NCBI GenBank assembly: GCA_014338405.1
Contig: JTDE01002213.1
Span: 32,322-96,321 of the forward strand
Direction: 5' to 3'
Origin: Paragonimus skrjabini miyazakii
Lineage: Eukaryota; Platyhelminthes; Trematoda; Plagiorchiida; Troglotrematidae
Length of the DNA: 64,000 bases
Shown: piece by piece, positions 25,621 through 40,918 of the stretch
Position numbering within the stretch: position 1 is the first letter of the stretch
Layout of the letters: every line of letters starts with the position of its first letter
Translations under genes and position numbers: made by a program
The notes under the pieces: model-generated
Seen by the model: the letters and a program-made list of their open reading frames with translations, nothing else
Told to the model about the DNA's origin: nothing
Databases searched by the model: none

Positions 25621-28600
25621 CCAATTGTGTCACCAATTTGAGTGGACGTTAAGATATAAGTGATATCTGACCTTGGGACTGTCGGCTAGGTACTGCACAG
25701 AGAATATGAGGAATCACCGTTCTGCTATAGTCTACTTGATACTTTAACATAGTTTGCTTCCCACTAAGTATTGTATCGATAATTCATAGTAATCATCAAT
25801 GCCATATAAGTTTGCCATATAAAATTAGTACGATAATAATTGTACGTTGCTGTGGGTTTTAGAGCAATTTATCAAGATAAAGATCATACAATATGAATTC
25901 TTAGAGGTGTTTACTTATAGCCACGCGATTTTGTTGTAGACTCTGTGTGATTCAGTTGCTTCTTTGCGGACACTAGTGTAACTCTCCACAAATTAGGCCA
26001 AATAGTTTACGCCTGTGTGTTTTCATTCAGGACCATGAAAACTAGGGTATTTTCTCCGCTTCTCATTGTGGATGCCTGCTATGTGCATGCTTGGAGGTGG
26101 TGCAAATAGTCTAACAAGCCTGGTTCAGCATTAACCAGTATTTGTCAGACTAGGTTGCAAAGTCAGCCCCAACAGATGGTATCTCCCTGGTAAACCCAAC
26201 GATCTGTCATCCTATATTAGTCTTCTAGGAGAAACGCCACCAAGGACCAAATCGAAATCGCACTAAATAAAATTTTCAACACGTCATCTGAACGGTTAGT
26301 TAATTCATCTTTGATTATCCGGAGTGTTTAGAAACAAGACTCCGCTTGCCAATTTTTTGCTTTCCCGCTCTGCTCCAACTGTGTGAAATCAACAATAGAG
26401 TTTGTTAGGGAATAATCGGAAACACTAGTACGACAATACTTCTTTTATGCACCGCTAGGAATTTTTGCTTTTGCGTAATCGTCCTCAACATAAGCAAATA
26501 CTGCTTGATTGGAAATCACCACAAAAACTGACGCTATCGTAGAGTGTCAATTGATAAAAATTATTGATCAATTCAATCTCTGGCACATACCACACTCAAT
26601 ATTTCACACAGATGGTAGGAGATTTGTTCGAATAACGAGCGGTATCCAGATGGCGACCAGATTTGTCTATTTACCCGATTCTCAAGGGTACTGTCAACCT
26701 TGACCTTAGTAGACCAAGCCAAACGATACATTACTGGTGCTTTCTCGTCTGATCTCGTTATCAGTTGACCACAGATACTGAGTGATAAATGTTCAATTTT
26801 TCTCTACGCTAGTCAGTTATCAGGAAACTGAGTAAACTTTAGCTAGCATACATAACTGAATGTGTTATTATATTTTCGTGTAAACTCACAAAATTACTGG
26901 TCGCTAAGGGATGGAGGTAGTGATTCGGACATGTTGGTTTAAACGATTCCATCACGTGTGCATTACACCTGCATCAAGCACATCGGACGGGAATAAGTAC
27001 AACTTGAATAATTAACAATAAATTAGCATAAACATCTAAATGAACTGTGCTTGATTAACTCAAAGTTTCTCGGAATCTTATAAAAATTGCTAGCCGCGCT
27101 TTCTTGCAGAGGGAATCAAAAAATGACCACCAACGTTATCTGCTGAGAAGACTGACAATTATTTTGCCGCGGTCACGAATTATGAAAAATATGATCACAT
27201 CTTTAAGTCAAGTTAATAGGTATCGTCTGCATAGTTAGGACGTCCAGATCATCAAAACTTTTGAGTTAGGAGTCCGTATTGCATACCTGAGTACTTCATA
27301 AAATGTCATGACGGCATCCACAACAAGTCCCTTCATGTCATTAGCTTTTTAAATGTTTTCATGCTAACACTGTCAGAAGCGGAGAGACCGACTACAAACG
27401 GATTTGTCGTGGCTCGACTGATGTCGACTCAACCTGACCGACTGACTTGTCAAAGTCAGATCATTCTGAACACGAGCTTCAAACCACCCAATTAATCACC
27501 GGTATTGTGTCGGCTCGGTCGAAGTCAAACGCACTGTTCATTCTTAAAAGCGTGCAACATTCTGCATCGATGATACATACGTGTTTGCAATTATTAACCA
27601 GGTTAAGGTACAATATGACAGGCACACAGTCTTCAGAAAATTCTACATTGTGAAACGTTTACTATTTTCCCAACCTCATCAACAACTTGGAATTATCGTC
27701 ATTGCACCGTCTATGAACAACATGTTTTCATTCTCTGGCACCAACATTTTATTGGTTTAACGGTCCCAGGTTTACATTTTACAGATTGTCTTTTTAGTGT
27801 CACCTGAAGGAACTTGAAGCATTTTTCCTTCCGTCGTTATCATATAATAAACTAACGCCTTACAGTCTGTTGTTTATTTGTATGTGTATAATCTATTTGT
27901 GTTAGTTGGGCAATATGTCTGCAGTCGTACCTGACCCGTGCAAAATAATGTTCATTGAGTAACGGTGTATCCACCAGATACCCTCAAACACGTGATTTCC
28001 GTGATTTTCGTTGAGCATCTTACAATGACCAGTCCGTTTAAATTTGGTGTTTCATCAAAAGTACATTTTTAACTCACTGGCAACCGGAGCATGCAATTAG
28101 GTAGGTAAAACGAACGCCATTTGACTAGTTGATAAAATCTATGAAGCCAGATCATCAACAAACAATGGTTTATTAATCGAGGGCTACCTGGTATGGCTGT
28201 TGCACAACGACCAACATGGCAGCAGTTCGATTACGGTCACCTGAGAAATTGGTAGATATTTTCGGCTTCCTTTGGCACACAGTGTACCTGGCTTGACCTT
28301 CTTTAGATCAATCGCAGAAGAAGAGTAGCGCTTGTGTAGTACCCAACCTAACCGCATTCTGTTTGTTGCAATGGGTACAAAAACAACTTCTGAACAGTGT
28401 ATATACACTGAACCAGCACCGAAACGTTAAACCATAAACCACATATTTTCGTTAGCGTGTCTTCCTAGTGGTGTCAAGATCTACTAACGAAATTATATAT
28501 TTGACCTACTATTACTGTCTTCGAGACAGGACACAAAGAATCTGGACGAGAAACGATGGATATAATATTGTTGAATTTAGAGTACGTGCGAAGAGTGACA

Positions 28601-31600
28601 GAAGGGTGTATCAAATATTTAACCAATTAACCACGTTGTTTCGGGTTAAAACCCTGTATGGAACTAATTATTTTTGCGAGTATGCTCCCGAATGACAGGT
28701 TAATTATTCGATAACGCAGACTGAATAGAGCTGAAATTTTTATCTGTCATACTCAGTAAGTAAGTGAATCTCAAGGGATCGTCTGCTAATTAACTCCCAT
28801 CAAAAGAAGAAAATTGCGAGTTTGTTCAAATATTTACAGATAAAAACTTTGAAACTTGTTTATGTCTATGTGGTTGTCAGTTGGCGTGACTATAAAACAT
28901 TTCGGGTTTAAGGATGAATCTAGTCTCTTTAGGTATAAATTGTGCGGTTTAACTATACAAAAGATTTTATACAATGCTTGGAAGTTTGTGTGCTTGTTAT
29001 GTGCGTGTTTGTCAGATATATTGACGAAAGTACCGACCATAGTTCCAACTATAGTTATCGCTCTACAAAATTATCAATAAATTGCCATACGTTATCATGA
29101 AAGAAGATAAACGGGACTAGGAAATTTTTAAAAACTCTCTAATTTACGAACCAATCTAACAAACAATGAAATAAACAAGTCATTCCCTAATAATTGACAG
29201 ATTAAAAATTCTGCATGCAACCGTTGACAATACCAATGTGTATCATTTGCAGCGCCAGAAACCTTCTTCCTTTGGGTGTTTTTCACGGCCGAGGTACTTT
29301 TTCGGTGAACTGGTAATGTTCAATGTGATAACAACCATAATAGTTAGTGCCGACTGATCATTTCAAAATTCGAAAAGTAGAACCTCTCGAACTTTCTTGT
29401 ATGTGTATACATATACAGCATACCTTACAAACAGTAAAGGTTTGACAGTCTACAGCAGAAAAAGCTGAAGTCTGCGCAAATTTTCCGATTGCATTACTGA
29501 TTTTACTACTCTCATTTTTAAGTAGTTTTTCTGCATACCTAATTAGGTCAACTTTTATTCATGAACACCAGGGAGCTGAAATAAAGAAAATGGAAAGCAA
29601 ACGTAACTTGTAGTAATCAAGTCTCAAATGGAGTTTTGCCGTTTATACTTTGAAACAAGGCAAGTAACTTTCCTTTAGAGTTCAACGGACTGACTTCTAA
29701 ACTTTGTTACATGCATTCGTGCAATGCTGTGCGTGTGATTATCTGGGAGGCATTCAAGGATGACGGTAGCGAGTTTAGCCAACGCTTCATATACATTCGT
29801 GCTCCGTTACTTCACCCACTAAAATGTTAAGCTGAAGTTTACAGTATCTTTCAGTCATCATCTATAAACCCATGTCGTAAATGAGCATTGTTGGATATGG
29901 TTTTTAAGCCAGTGACCACATACTATAGCCCGATACCACCGCTTTTCTCTGCCTCGTCACCTTTGCCTATTACTGTCTCTTGTAATTCGGTACCAACCAT
30001 TCAGTGAATTCTCCTGGTTAGAACGCATTTCGTTCACTTTGCATCATTTGGTGATCGACGAAAAAAAAATATACCGAACATAACATTATAAAGCGTCCGT
30101 ATGCGGTGTGAACACACGTTGCAGTATGCTTCCGTTTTAAACGAATTCAACTGGTAGCATGCAGTGATAACTGGTTAGATATAAAAGCATTCTAAGCGGC
30201 GGGATCACGGGATTCACCGTTGACTGTAAGTTTTATGTCAGTAGCGGAATGTTCACCAGCTGAATGGCTATCAGCCAAAGTTAACTTGGAACTGGCTGAA
30301 TACGAGATGGAGTTAACAAACAGTGATTTAAATAAACAGCATTAAACTCAAAGTAATACATGGCAGTTACAAGTTACATTGGTCAAAATGTCTAATTTAT
30401 CAGATGAAAACTTGTAATTGCCACGGGTCACAAGACTGTCTGCTTGATATATTGCAGCTCCAATCAGTTTGCAGATAATAAGACTACTGGGGTGACCTGT
30501 GACTATACAGTGGTGTAGAACCTAATTTGAGCATCATCGTGGTGTTGTTGAAGATCGGGTGTAAACAAAATCCGATCACCCAGAACAATTGTGATATATA
30601 TCTGCTAACTAAGTGAATCAAGAAGAAGCGATTACAGTTTTGATGCCAGTTTTATCGAAACTGTACTGATGTAGATACAGCTGATATACCCTGATAGGAT
30701 CATGGTCTTCAATCGGAGATGATAGCGATCGCCCTTGTCCGGTTTCAAATTCTTACTGTCTGCTCAAATTAGGGTTAATATTCCAATGACTGAAAACCAG
30801 AATTATGCAGATTTTCATTTAATTCCTCTGTTTTCTTGAATACACATAGCTGTACATGAAAGCTGATGAATAACCATTTTACGGATTACCACCAAACTAT
30901 ACCTGATGTCAATGTTAGGATGAACAGACAAACAATAACTTTGAGCATCTATTGATTGGACGGCACCTAGGGGATCAACTATCCAGACAATGTTGTCCCT
31001 TTCAATTTAAGTTGGACGAGATCAATTTTAGAGTACTGACTGAGCGGTTGACAACGAAAACATCACACTCAATCAGCCAAACGAGAAGAAAGTCATGCTG
31101 TAAACAAACCACTGAAATTTATCTTACATTTATCTCTAGTCGTTTTCAGCGCAAACAAACGAATAAATAAACAAACGACCAGAGAGATGAGTGGTGGTGG
31201 TCAAGTGTTTGGTTAGTTCGTAAGTGGTTTTGCTACCATAAAATACCTAGTTGAAGCGATCGACACTTCATTGCGTGCTTCTAGTGAACTGAGCGCACTT
31301 GACTGACAGTTCCATTGCAAACAGATAAGCCGAATGAATAACTGTGTCCACACCACGTACATGGTAACGGGGAAGCTAGTATTCTAGGGCGTGTCTCTCA
31401 CAAAACCAAACGAGATAAAATCACTCCTGTTCTCTCAGGACGTCTATAAATGGCAGGACGTTTTTGCCAACGTTGAATCATGTCATATGCACTTGGGTGT
31501 CTGACACAGAGGAGACTGAGGCGGAGCAAAATTATGGTAGTCTACTAAACCGATACTAAGTGTGTGCGAGCGTTCACGAGATAGTGTTAATTTCATTCGC

Positions 31601-33104
31601 AGTGCACTTGGAAGCAGTGAAGATTGACAGCCTATCATCGTTTGCAGACGAAACACTCCCTTCAGGTTGGTCGGAGAGATGGTATGACAGATGATTTCAA
31701 AATTTAATCTAATATAGCGTGAGAAACTGTTGAACTGTTTTGTGTTATTAGGTGTGTGAGATAGTAACGTCAGTTTTGGAAACTTTCGTTTACAAAATAA
31801 ATTGTACAATACGTTTCATCACATAGGACATTTATCCAAATAAAAAGTAATCTTGCTATCTCGTCTTAGTGACCATGAGCTGACTTTTTTCAAATAATCC
31901 AATCACATTATAGTCCATTAATAGTTTGTAAAACCATATTACTCGAACTTATACCGAATGGTTTAACGAACGACAGGACAAATGCGCGTAGACAGACTTT
32001 CTAGTTCAATTCTCGCAGCCTCATTGTGAGTTGTCTTGCCGACTACCATCGATGTGAGGCAGAATGACACTATTCCAAGTGACTGACGCTGGTGTCCTTT
32101 CAATTAGAGACCGTTTCATATTTTCACGTTGTTCACAATATCAGCCAGTTGTGATATTGTGATTCCAACTTCATAAGTTTCATCATTGACCACGGCAGGA
32201 CATAAGGCGCATGTGATAAGTAGTTCAGATCCGATTGGTCGATTCCTTGGCTTTGCAGTAACATGCGGGAACTGGTGGTCATCTCTTGTAATGTGCTAAA
32301 GGACAAACGACTTCTATTGCTAACTGCTGACCGAAAGTTACAGATGAGTAAAAGTTAGTAACCTGTTCAAGTCGAACGTTTCTGTCGGGGCTAAACTCCT
32401 TCGTGCGGCCTCCAGAGGTTTGTTGAAAGTATGGTAAACCACAATTTAGGATAATTTCTTGGTAGTTTTGCAAAGATCTGGCCAACTGGGCAAGTGCAGT
32501 AAGCTTTTTTCCAAATCTGTGGTCTTTTTGAACAGTTAGTGTGAAACTGACCGGAAATTGGAAACCGTTGCTAACATTCGCTGAAGTCATTTTGACGATC
32601 GTTGCTTCAACGCTATCTGGTCAGAGTTCCACAGTTTCATAAGATTTTACCATAAGCAGGAAGATCTTATGCAACCCTGTCTCTCACTGTCAAGAAGTAA
32701 ACTGAGTTGGAAGTTATTTTTTGTTTGAGTGAATAACTATGGTTAAAAGGAAAGCTGAATAAAACTATTGGCGTACATTCACATCAATAACAAACACTAG
32801 AAGCTACGGTACCAATAGTCCGTCACATAGACCCATTTTGTGACCCGTGGCAGTGGGTTGGATTAGTGATCAGGAAGCCTGTAAGGGAGATTTTCTCTCA
32901 TGTATGTGTCAGTTAGATAGGACTTTACTCGTATCAACAGATTCTACATTGACTACGGAATTGAATTGTGTTTACTAGTGTGAGAAGCTTTTAACTTTGA
33001 AGGAATGCTGTCAACATAGTAGCCTACTCCATCCACAATGAGGTTTCTGTGAATCACCCCTAGATATTATTTTAGATGAGACACACTTCTGGCGCTGTTG
33101 GCAT
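25621..33104. other. Long stretch without recognisable genes
   Basis: Frames are all below 110 codons and scattered on both strands. No transposon motif found. It could be intergenic or a large intron. Confidence 0.5.
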
Positions 33105-33185
33105 AGCTTCGTAGCTCAGCTGATAGAGCGCGTGCCGCATTAAGGCATGGTGTTTCTGTCGATGGTTCGAATCCTGCCGAAGCCT
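33105..33185 (+). repeat. SINE-A: second copy, tRNA-like head
   Basis: It reads AGCTTCG for the acceptor, GCTC-AGCTGATA-GAGC for the D arm, GGTTCGAAT for the T loop and CGAAGCC at the 3' side. It shares the unusual run GGCATGGTGTTTCTGTC with the copy at 1492-1572 (GGCATGTTGTTTCTGTC). The first acceptor pair is A-C and the T stem has two mismatches. The pol III boxes are intact, but the fold is not that of an active tRNA. Confidence 0.7.
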
Positions 33186-36100
33186 TGACTTTTCACGTTT
33201 GGGTCTCATCCAAATCATAAATCTGCCAAACTAATCATTAGTAATACACCCCAGATACTCTATCCAGTTTAGTCGATTAACAGTTATCGGTAGACAACCT
33301 GGTGTGTGTGAGAACTAAGCCTCCTGTATATGTGGAAGACGCTATGAATTTACCAGATCTCTTCAAGTTTTCTACGTATGGCATTTTCATCAGTCTCATT
33401 ACTCTCTCACTGGCTTATCTATACAGGCGTTCAGCAGGTGTCAAGTCTGTTTTAGGATGAAGGTTACAGGCCCTCAAATGTGCTACTAATATTAAACCCA
33501 TTATAGAGAATGGAATACACAGGGTTTGTTTCGACTTTATTCTATTATTATGTTATTAGTTTCGCTGGACAACGCTTGTAAAAAAAATCATCACTACTTG
33601 AAGCAAACCAACGCACCTGCCTAAAAACGTAGTGAGTTAATTTTTGACACTGCATACATCATTTTGGTTTAAGAGAAAACGAATTTCCCTCATTTTCAAT
33701 GTGCAGTGTAGAGTTTATTAAACGATAAATCGCAAACAGGTAGCAACTGTAATTTCTACGTCCCATGAAAATTAATTTAGAAACTGATCATCGTCATATT
33801 TACAATATACTAAGAAACCAAAATAACAACCTCATGAAAAGTAAGCTCACTTCCACCTAACCTGGTAAATGAATATGACACAGTTTAACTGCAGAGTGTA
33901 AGTCATGCTGCTTGAAAATCAAGGAGATGGTATAACCAGCGTGGGAGGTACTGAATACCGGACGAAGTTTAAGAGCCAGAGGTGAGAAACACTCCGGAAG
34001 TACGAGTTCAGTAAAGTGAGGCCAATGCTCACACAACACGATGGAGTATGACCACGTTGAAGAACTCTTCAGTGAACGAATAGTGTTGTGGTTTTTTTTG
34101 GTTTCAACCAACCAACATATTCATCTGATAAGAAAATCACAGATATTTTTGCACGACACATATGTGATAAGTCGTCCTCTAGCAGCCTAAGACCAACCAA
34201 TGAAGGCTTATATACTAAAGTCTATAATTCTGCCGAAATGCTGCAAACTGTCCACATAAGAGCCCAGTCAGTTGATACTGAAATTGGCCGCCGTCCAGAG
34301 AGTACTTTTTCGGAAAAAATGATTATGGCTTTCAAAATAAGATTTGATTAGTTGAAAGCCGGGAGAATAGGAATGACAAACTAAGGTCGAAGCTATCAGT
34401 TCCCAAAGTTTCACTTCAAGTTCATAAATGGAGGAAGAACTCGCAGAAGAAACATTTGCTATGTAGCTACTCCTTGGCGAAAAATATGCTTCACTGTACA
34501 CAATTTGGTGGCGGTAGTTTTTATCACTCCGGAGCCGCAAAACAAAACGGTATCTGATTACCGGTTTCACATTCGGAAGCTACTGACCATCGTTAACCAT
34601 GCTGATGAACCCCTGCACAAATCCCAGCCTCACCGCTTGTTCCCAAGTGACGATGTACCTGAAGGTTCCATTTGAGGACTACTGTTGTCTCTAGTATTCG
34701 GTTCCAAAATACGAGGGTTCTTAAATTTCTACATACTATAATGTACTGACTGAATAAAATATAGTGAGTAGTAGAGAGTAGTATCGGAGCAGAAAAGCTG
34801 TAAGACGAACTTGAAGTTGAGTATCGTTGGGCCACATCCTACCCTTGATTATTCGTCTCATACTAAGTATTTTACAAGTTATGAACTTCTAATTAGTACC
34901 GTAAGCGATCGAGACTTACAAGTGGTTATCTCAGAGAATCTGCGCTAATGTTTCAATTGTAACTCGGTGACAAAGAAAACTAAGATGATAATTTTGATGT
35001 TATCTTAGTTATCTGGAGGGGAAATTTAGAGAGGACTTCCACCCGAAATTCGTTTTACTAGTTTATCTTCACCTTTAGGCAAGTACTCAAGCCTCAAAAT
35101 AGTAAATTGTAAGATATTTCAGGTTGACCAAAGCGTACAATTTAGGTCTTCGAAGCGTGCTTTAACAGTTCATCCGGAAAGGTTGTTCAACTTTGATCAA
35201 TTTTGCGTACGTTGTCGACATACTTGAACGATCCTAGTTTGACCTCCAAAGTATTAAGTCAACCGCTGCATCCTCTGATGTGCACTTCTACAAGCAGTTC
35301 TCATCTGAGTTTACGAAATATCTCGTTTAAACCGTAACACCAGATTAGACACCTGTAGCGCAAAATCACAGCTTTAGTAATGAGGTGTTTCTAGGCTGAG
35401 ATAACTTGCATGACTTTGTTGAACAGCGTCGTCAGTAGATAATCACATATGAAAACATTGTGTACATTCGTGGTGTTATTGCGAACACTCAATTGACGTG
35501 GCTACCTGGACGAGTCTGATGTGCTGTATGTCCTCTACATCTAGCAAGTGATTGCCTGTTGAACTGTGTCTATTTCAAGTTTGATTGCGCATGTCCAAAT
35601 TATGCTTCGTTCCCTACAATATAATTTCATTCTGTCTTATTGTATTTATTATCTTTGTGTCGGTTAGCATATCACAAACAATTATGTCCCTTAATTTCTT
35701 ATATGATTTCATAACATTTAATACAGAGTCAGGTGTACTCAAGTTTTATAAGCTTTCCCCAAACTGTAAACTTCACACAATGTCAAAAATTCTAATATTC
35801 GGCGCAACACCCTTTATGCAAAATGATCTGATTATTGTGGACTACAAAAATACGACCTGAAATCTTTCAATTTTTATCACGCCAGCTAATTAATTAGGAA
35901 TGATTATTAGATTGTTGGCGTCTAGCGTTGCAAAAAGTTGATGCTGATGATCACCCTAGTAGCAATCGTTTGCAAAATTCTGTCTCAATTCTTTCTATGA
36001 TAGTGGTGGATATTTGTTAGTTTGTAAGCCAACAACGAAAGATTGATCGCTTTCAGTTATTCAGTAAGTGAAAAAAAAGAGCTAAGGAAAGCATAAAGTA

Positions 36101-39100
36101 GCTTTCATTTAGCTCCGAACAACAGGAATGATTTCAGTTGTTTCTTATTAGCAAGCCGATACTAGAATGGGAGGTCGTAAGCAACGCAACTGTTTCCCAA
36201 GTCCTGATGTTATGGGCGCAAAATGCATTTGAACTTGAAAGATGTTTATAGAACCATGAACGAGAACATTATTTCGCATGGTTTATATGTATTCACACCC
36301 TTCGCAGTAGTGCGGTAACAGTTGTTTCGGTAGAACGATGCATACAATGTATATACAAGATCCCAAACGTCGCCTCTAGTCCTCTGTCTTCTTGAAATTA
36401 AGGCATGTCCATCAGTTTCCATGCCTTCAAGTCCTGTTACGGTATTCACAACCGAAGTTGCATGTTAACAACCAGCACTTGATTCACACCATCAGTTAGG
36501 GTTCTGTCTTGTCCTAAAGCGGTTATCCAATAGCACAGATCGAAAAGGCTATTGAGAAGACTAGTTGGAACCGACTTTGAATACTTTGATATATTGGACA
36601 TTGCATCTACACTCAGAGTTCCACTGATCTCAAGTAATGTTCTGAAGCTGTTCGAGGGAGTTTACAGACACTGGACGTGTATCAATCACCCCTTGCGATA
36701 TAATGAAACTAAGATCAGCAGTAATCTATTACTACATTCATGGAAGCCAGTCAGTAATTATTTCCGAATGGAAAGTTCACCTAAGAGATCTTGTCATTTC
36801 CTCAAATCCTCAAAGTCATTCTCTAATTCACCAACGAATCAGTAATGAGGCGCACACCCGCTGTTTAGCTGGTCCTTTGAGGCAGCTGCAACCGTGGTCA
36901 CTCCTTTGAGGTAGATCGGCCTTTACATAGTTTTGAAACAGTGCAGTGTTTCAAAATAAGTCAATCTTACGACCCATTGTCTTAAGACTTTCTGGACATT
37001 TAAACCCTACACATTGGCTTTCAAGGGATTTGTTCAACATGCACACAAAATGGTCTTTCAATCATAGTTTGCTTACTTAGTTTCAACTTTGAACAAAAGC
37101 ATAAAACAGATTGTCGAATAAAGGTTTTTGTGTTGCAAACGCACACACCTGGTGTTTATATAGATCCTTATGCATGTCATAGTTGCCGTTTACACTGGTC
37201 AAGCCCACTGGCCAGACCCCCTCCTAATCACTATTCCGGTGTCAGTCACCATTCCCTGGATAAACGAAGAGACAGTGCAACATCACCGCAGAAATCAACT
37301 CAAGCGTACTGCTTTAAAAATTTGTCTTTTCCAAACCTGTCTGTCAGTTTCAGGTTGAAAAATTTGTTCTACCTCGTCAGCAGCTAGTTGCCCACCACAC
37401 TCAACCCATAGTTTCTTGATTGACGTTTTGAATACGGTCTGCATTCACTCCGGTTCTCTGTACTGGTCAGGAGTAGAAGGTGGAGTGTTTTAACCCATGA
37501 TGCTTCAGTGTTGCAGACCACGAACTACAGCCATTAATGACTAATAGGCGATGTGCTGATCTACACGAGTCAACTGTTCACCTGATTTTACGTACGTGCA
37601 TATATGTGTTTGTGCCTGTATATATGTATATATCTACATATGTGTGTGTGTGTGTCTGACTCCCAAATACCCCCTGCTGCTGTCTGGTTTGAAGTCTAAT
37701 GTCAGAGTCAGCACGTAGTAGAATAATTATCTGCCTTTGGGCGTGCCAATCGCGCTTAGGAAACAGAGGGTACCTCAGGACTGTTTGTGGTCTAATTAAT
37801 TAATCAAAGCAAAGGTGCTTCGTTCAAGAGAAAAAAATGAACCTCAGAAAGTATTCGTTTATTTCTGAGTGGTGGTTTGCGAAAGGTTCAAGGCTCAATA
37901 CATATTGCTGCAACACGAACTCAGATGTTGTGGCTAAGATGGACAAGCTGACCAGAGTAGACAAGCAAGAACAGACCAGGCCTTCAGTTACCTGATGTCA
38001 ACCATCGTATTAGATTCGTGCGTATGGCTTCCAAAATCGTTAACCTCCCTGTCCAGTAGCTTACACCAACCATTTCGCAGCATGTATCGATTAGTCCATA
38101 TATGCATGCAGGTGGTCTAATTTTAACCGGAGCTGCAATTGTCTCAACACGATTTTACTTTGTTCAGATAACGGAAGAGCAGTTATGGGACTAATTGGTG
38201 GAAGTCGGATCATTTAGAAGAAGACTGGCTATGTACTGATCCAGTCATATAGTATGCAGTTGGGCGGGTGGCCTTATCTGTGGGGTTAAAGCCATTTGTA
38301 CGCATGACACAGTAGGCCTACCAATAAGTCGTTACAAGGAGACAATCGGCGTGGAAATTGTTTGTATATGTACTCGTAAACTGCGGTGAAGGTCAACTTT
38401 GGAGACATTACGGTTTATCTGACACGATCGGCGTCGATTCTCCTTCGGAAACGACACATATCCACTGATGAGATTAAACCAAACCGAAGTAGATCCTTGT
38501 AGTAATTTATTCCAACGTGGATCAACCAAATATGTCCTGCAAGTAGTGACGAAAAGCGAGCAGTACCTAGCCAGTAAACTGCCCGTAAACTTGCCATCTA
38601 TTCCAGTAGAACCCGGGCGAAGGCTTGTCATAATGTCGCGTCCTCGGATATTTGCTGTTGACATTAATCAACTAACGCCAGACCAAGTCTTCTTCACACC
38701 ATAGAAAGACAGTCTGGTATGGAATGACACTGTGATCCACCAGGTGACCTATTGGCACTGATTCAAGGTAGGTAATCTAAAGACTGGGTACGGTAATCCG
38801 GGTGAGCCATCTTTCCGATGGTTGGCTAAAAAAGTACATGATCCTAAGTGAACTGTCACAGTGACAGGCTACACTGACGCCCTCACGACGTAACTCTGTT
38901 GGCTAGCTGGGAAGGTTTTATTTAATCTAGGCATCTCTGGGGGCAGAAAGGCACTACTCTTCGAGGCAAACAACGCTGGTTTTTGTTAAACAACTATGAG
39001 AACAATGTTGTTCGGTCGTTAAAATACGTAACCGTGCAAAACGGAAAAGTTAACTGCTTTCAACAAATCGACTGTCGTCATCTATGTTCAGCTGATGTTC

Positions 39101-39749
39101 GGAATCGAACAATTTCGATCGATTAGACTCTTAAGAAGCAGATACTTGGATGTCCTGGGCATCCATTGAAAATGTCATAAGGGTATGTATTTTCTGCTTG
39201 CCAGATCTTTACTAAACCTTTGGAAACTGTGTATGCCTGCAACTCCGGTTTGCCATTCGACATAATGAAAACACACAACGACCCACTGAAACAGTAAATC
39301 AACAGCTCGTCATTGATATGGTGGCACCTGACTGACACTGAGATTTGTGTTACTCACGTGACGGTTTGTTGTTCAACATTGCGCCCTATTGCTGAAGAAC
39401 AAATAGGCTTAATCAGGAAACGTGGAACTTATGGAACACTATGAATAGAAAATTGACATGAAGATCCCTGTCCGGACTAGAATTTGGACTACGTTTTACA
39501 TGCTTATAAGATAAGTGTCTGTATAGCAGCGTCAATAAACCCCTATTAGGAATCACCAAATAACCCTTTTGAAGTACTCAGCAGTAAGTTCGTTCGAAAA
39601 CCAATTAGATTGGCGGGGCATTCATAAAGAAGACTAACAAGGACCATTCCGTTTATTCCCATGAATGACCCCATTGCAAGCACTTTTCAATCAAGTGAAA
39701 ACAACTACTTTTTAAGTTGCTCATCACCCATATTTGATCACAACTTTTC
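33186..39749. other. Long stretch without recognisable genes
   Basis: Includes a 110-codon minus frame (38332-38664) and a hydrophobic 91-codon plus frame (35585-35860), neither resembling a known family. TA/TG simple sequence lies at 37597. Confidence 0.5.
37597..37656 (+). repeat. TA/TG-rich simple sequence
   Basis: Alternating TATATG units end in an eight-unit TG run. The alternating purine-pyrimidine pattern is uninterrupted over the last 15 bases. Confidence 0.85.
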
Positions 39750-39960
39750 ATTTGGACTACTTCGAAAAGAAGCATTTGATTAAAGTTTCGGTCGTTTTAG
39801 AGCTCGTCAGTAGTATATATCCTTGCCATGGTCAGAACTACGATCATGCTTTCATGAGGCAACCGTGTTCACCACTGCCCTATTGATCTCGCTATCGAAT
39901 TATCACATCTGAGAGGCAGCTCACGGTAGACATTACGTGGTTAGTCCCTACAGTCTAGTG
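39750..39960 (-). repeat. SINE-B copy 5
   Basis: Carries GAGCTCGTCAGTAGTATATA, ATGAGGCAACCGTGTTCACC and ATCGAATTATCACATCTGAG in the family order. Confidence 0.65.
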
Positions 39961-40918
39961 TGGGCGTGTGAACACTCTGCTCGTAGTTCCTGTCCTTTTC
40001 CAGAGGAGTAGTTGTTAATCCCAGCCTGAAAGAGCAGGCGTACCTTTAGCTGCTTTCGAAACTTCATTGCCTTATAATTTAGAGGTTTGGAGTTTGATTT
40101 TGTGGTTGATGCGCCTGTTTGAGCCTGGGAGCCGGTATTCCAAGGGTTAGTTTAGCTTTTATCAGATGCCATGCAAACGTTAGTTTTCCTGAAAGTAGCA
40201 ATAGGAAAATTGAGGTGACATCGCTTTCTAGGATCACAGTGTTATAGAGAAAAAGATAACTTCTGACAGAAAATGACCAAATTTTGCTTGTCTTCGTGAT
40301 CACCTCAGTTAATGAAATATGAGTACATCCATGTTGTAAGTATCAACATAGAAAAGGTATTGATTACAACGGGTGATAGCGTAGTTCAGTGGGCCAGATT
40401 CCTGTGAGAAGAAAATGGTCTGGCAAGAATTTGCGACTTGAGCATATGCTCCTTTCAATCGTCTTGCAGACTGAAACGGTCTGCGAAAATGAATAATCCC
40501 AATATGTAAAATCTTTACAAGAAAGAAAGTAAGTGAGAATTAGTTTGCTTCTTCGCTTTCCATACTCGAACAAGTAAGTATCAGCGATATTTAGTAAATA
40601 ATTACAAATGCAGTTTCAATGGCCTAACATTGTTTTTATAGCCGCTTGCTGAACGCGATCCGATGAATTTGTCTCTCATCCAAGGTCAGTAAATATCACT
40701 GAGATAGCATATTCAGGTAAAGATAGAACATAAACCGCTTAAAAAGTTTGGAAGGCTTTCTTTTCAGTACATTCTAATGGTCGTTTTATCATACTAAATA
40801 CAGCATAACCGTACTTAGTTACATTCTTAGCTAGATGATATGACGAAGGCGGGCTGAATGATAGCCAGATTTCTAAATAATTTTTAAGGTCTACTTTGGA
40901 AATCATCACAGCCTTTCT

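Noticed and set aside
38332..38664. 110-codon minus frame
   Set aside because: No recognisable motif and a competing overlapping frame on the opposite strand; consistent with chance.
40376..40470. tRNA-like A box (TAGCGTAGTTCAGTGG)
   Set aside because: No B box (GGTTCGANTCC) or acceptor pairing follows.
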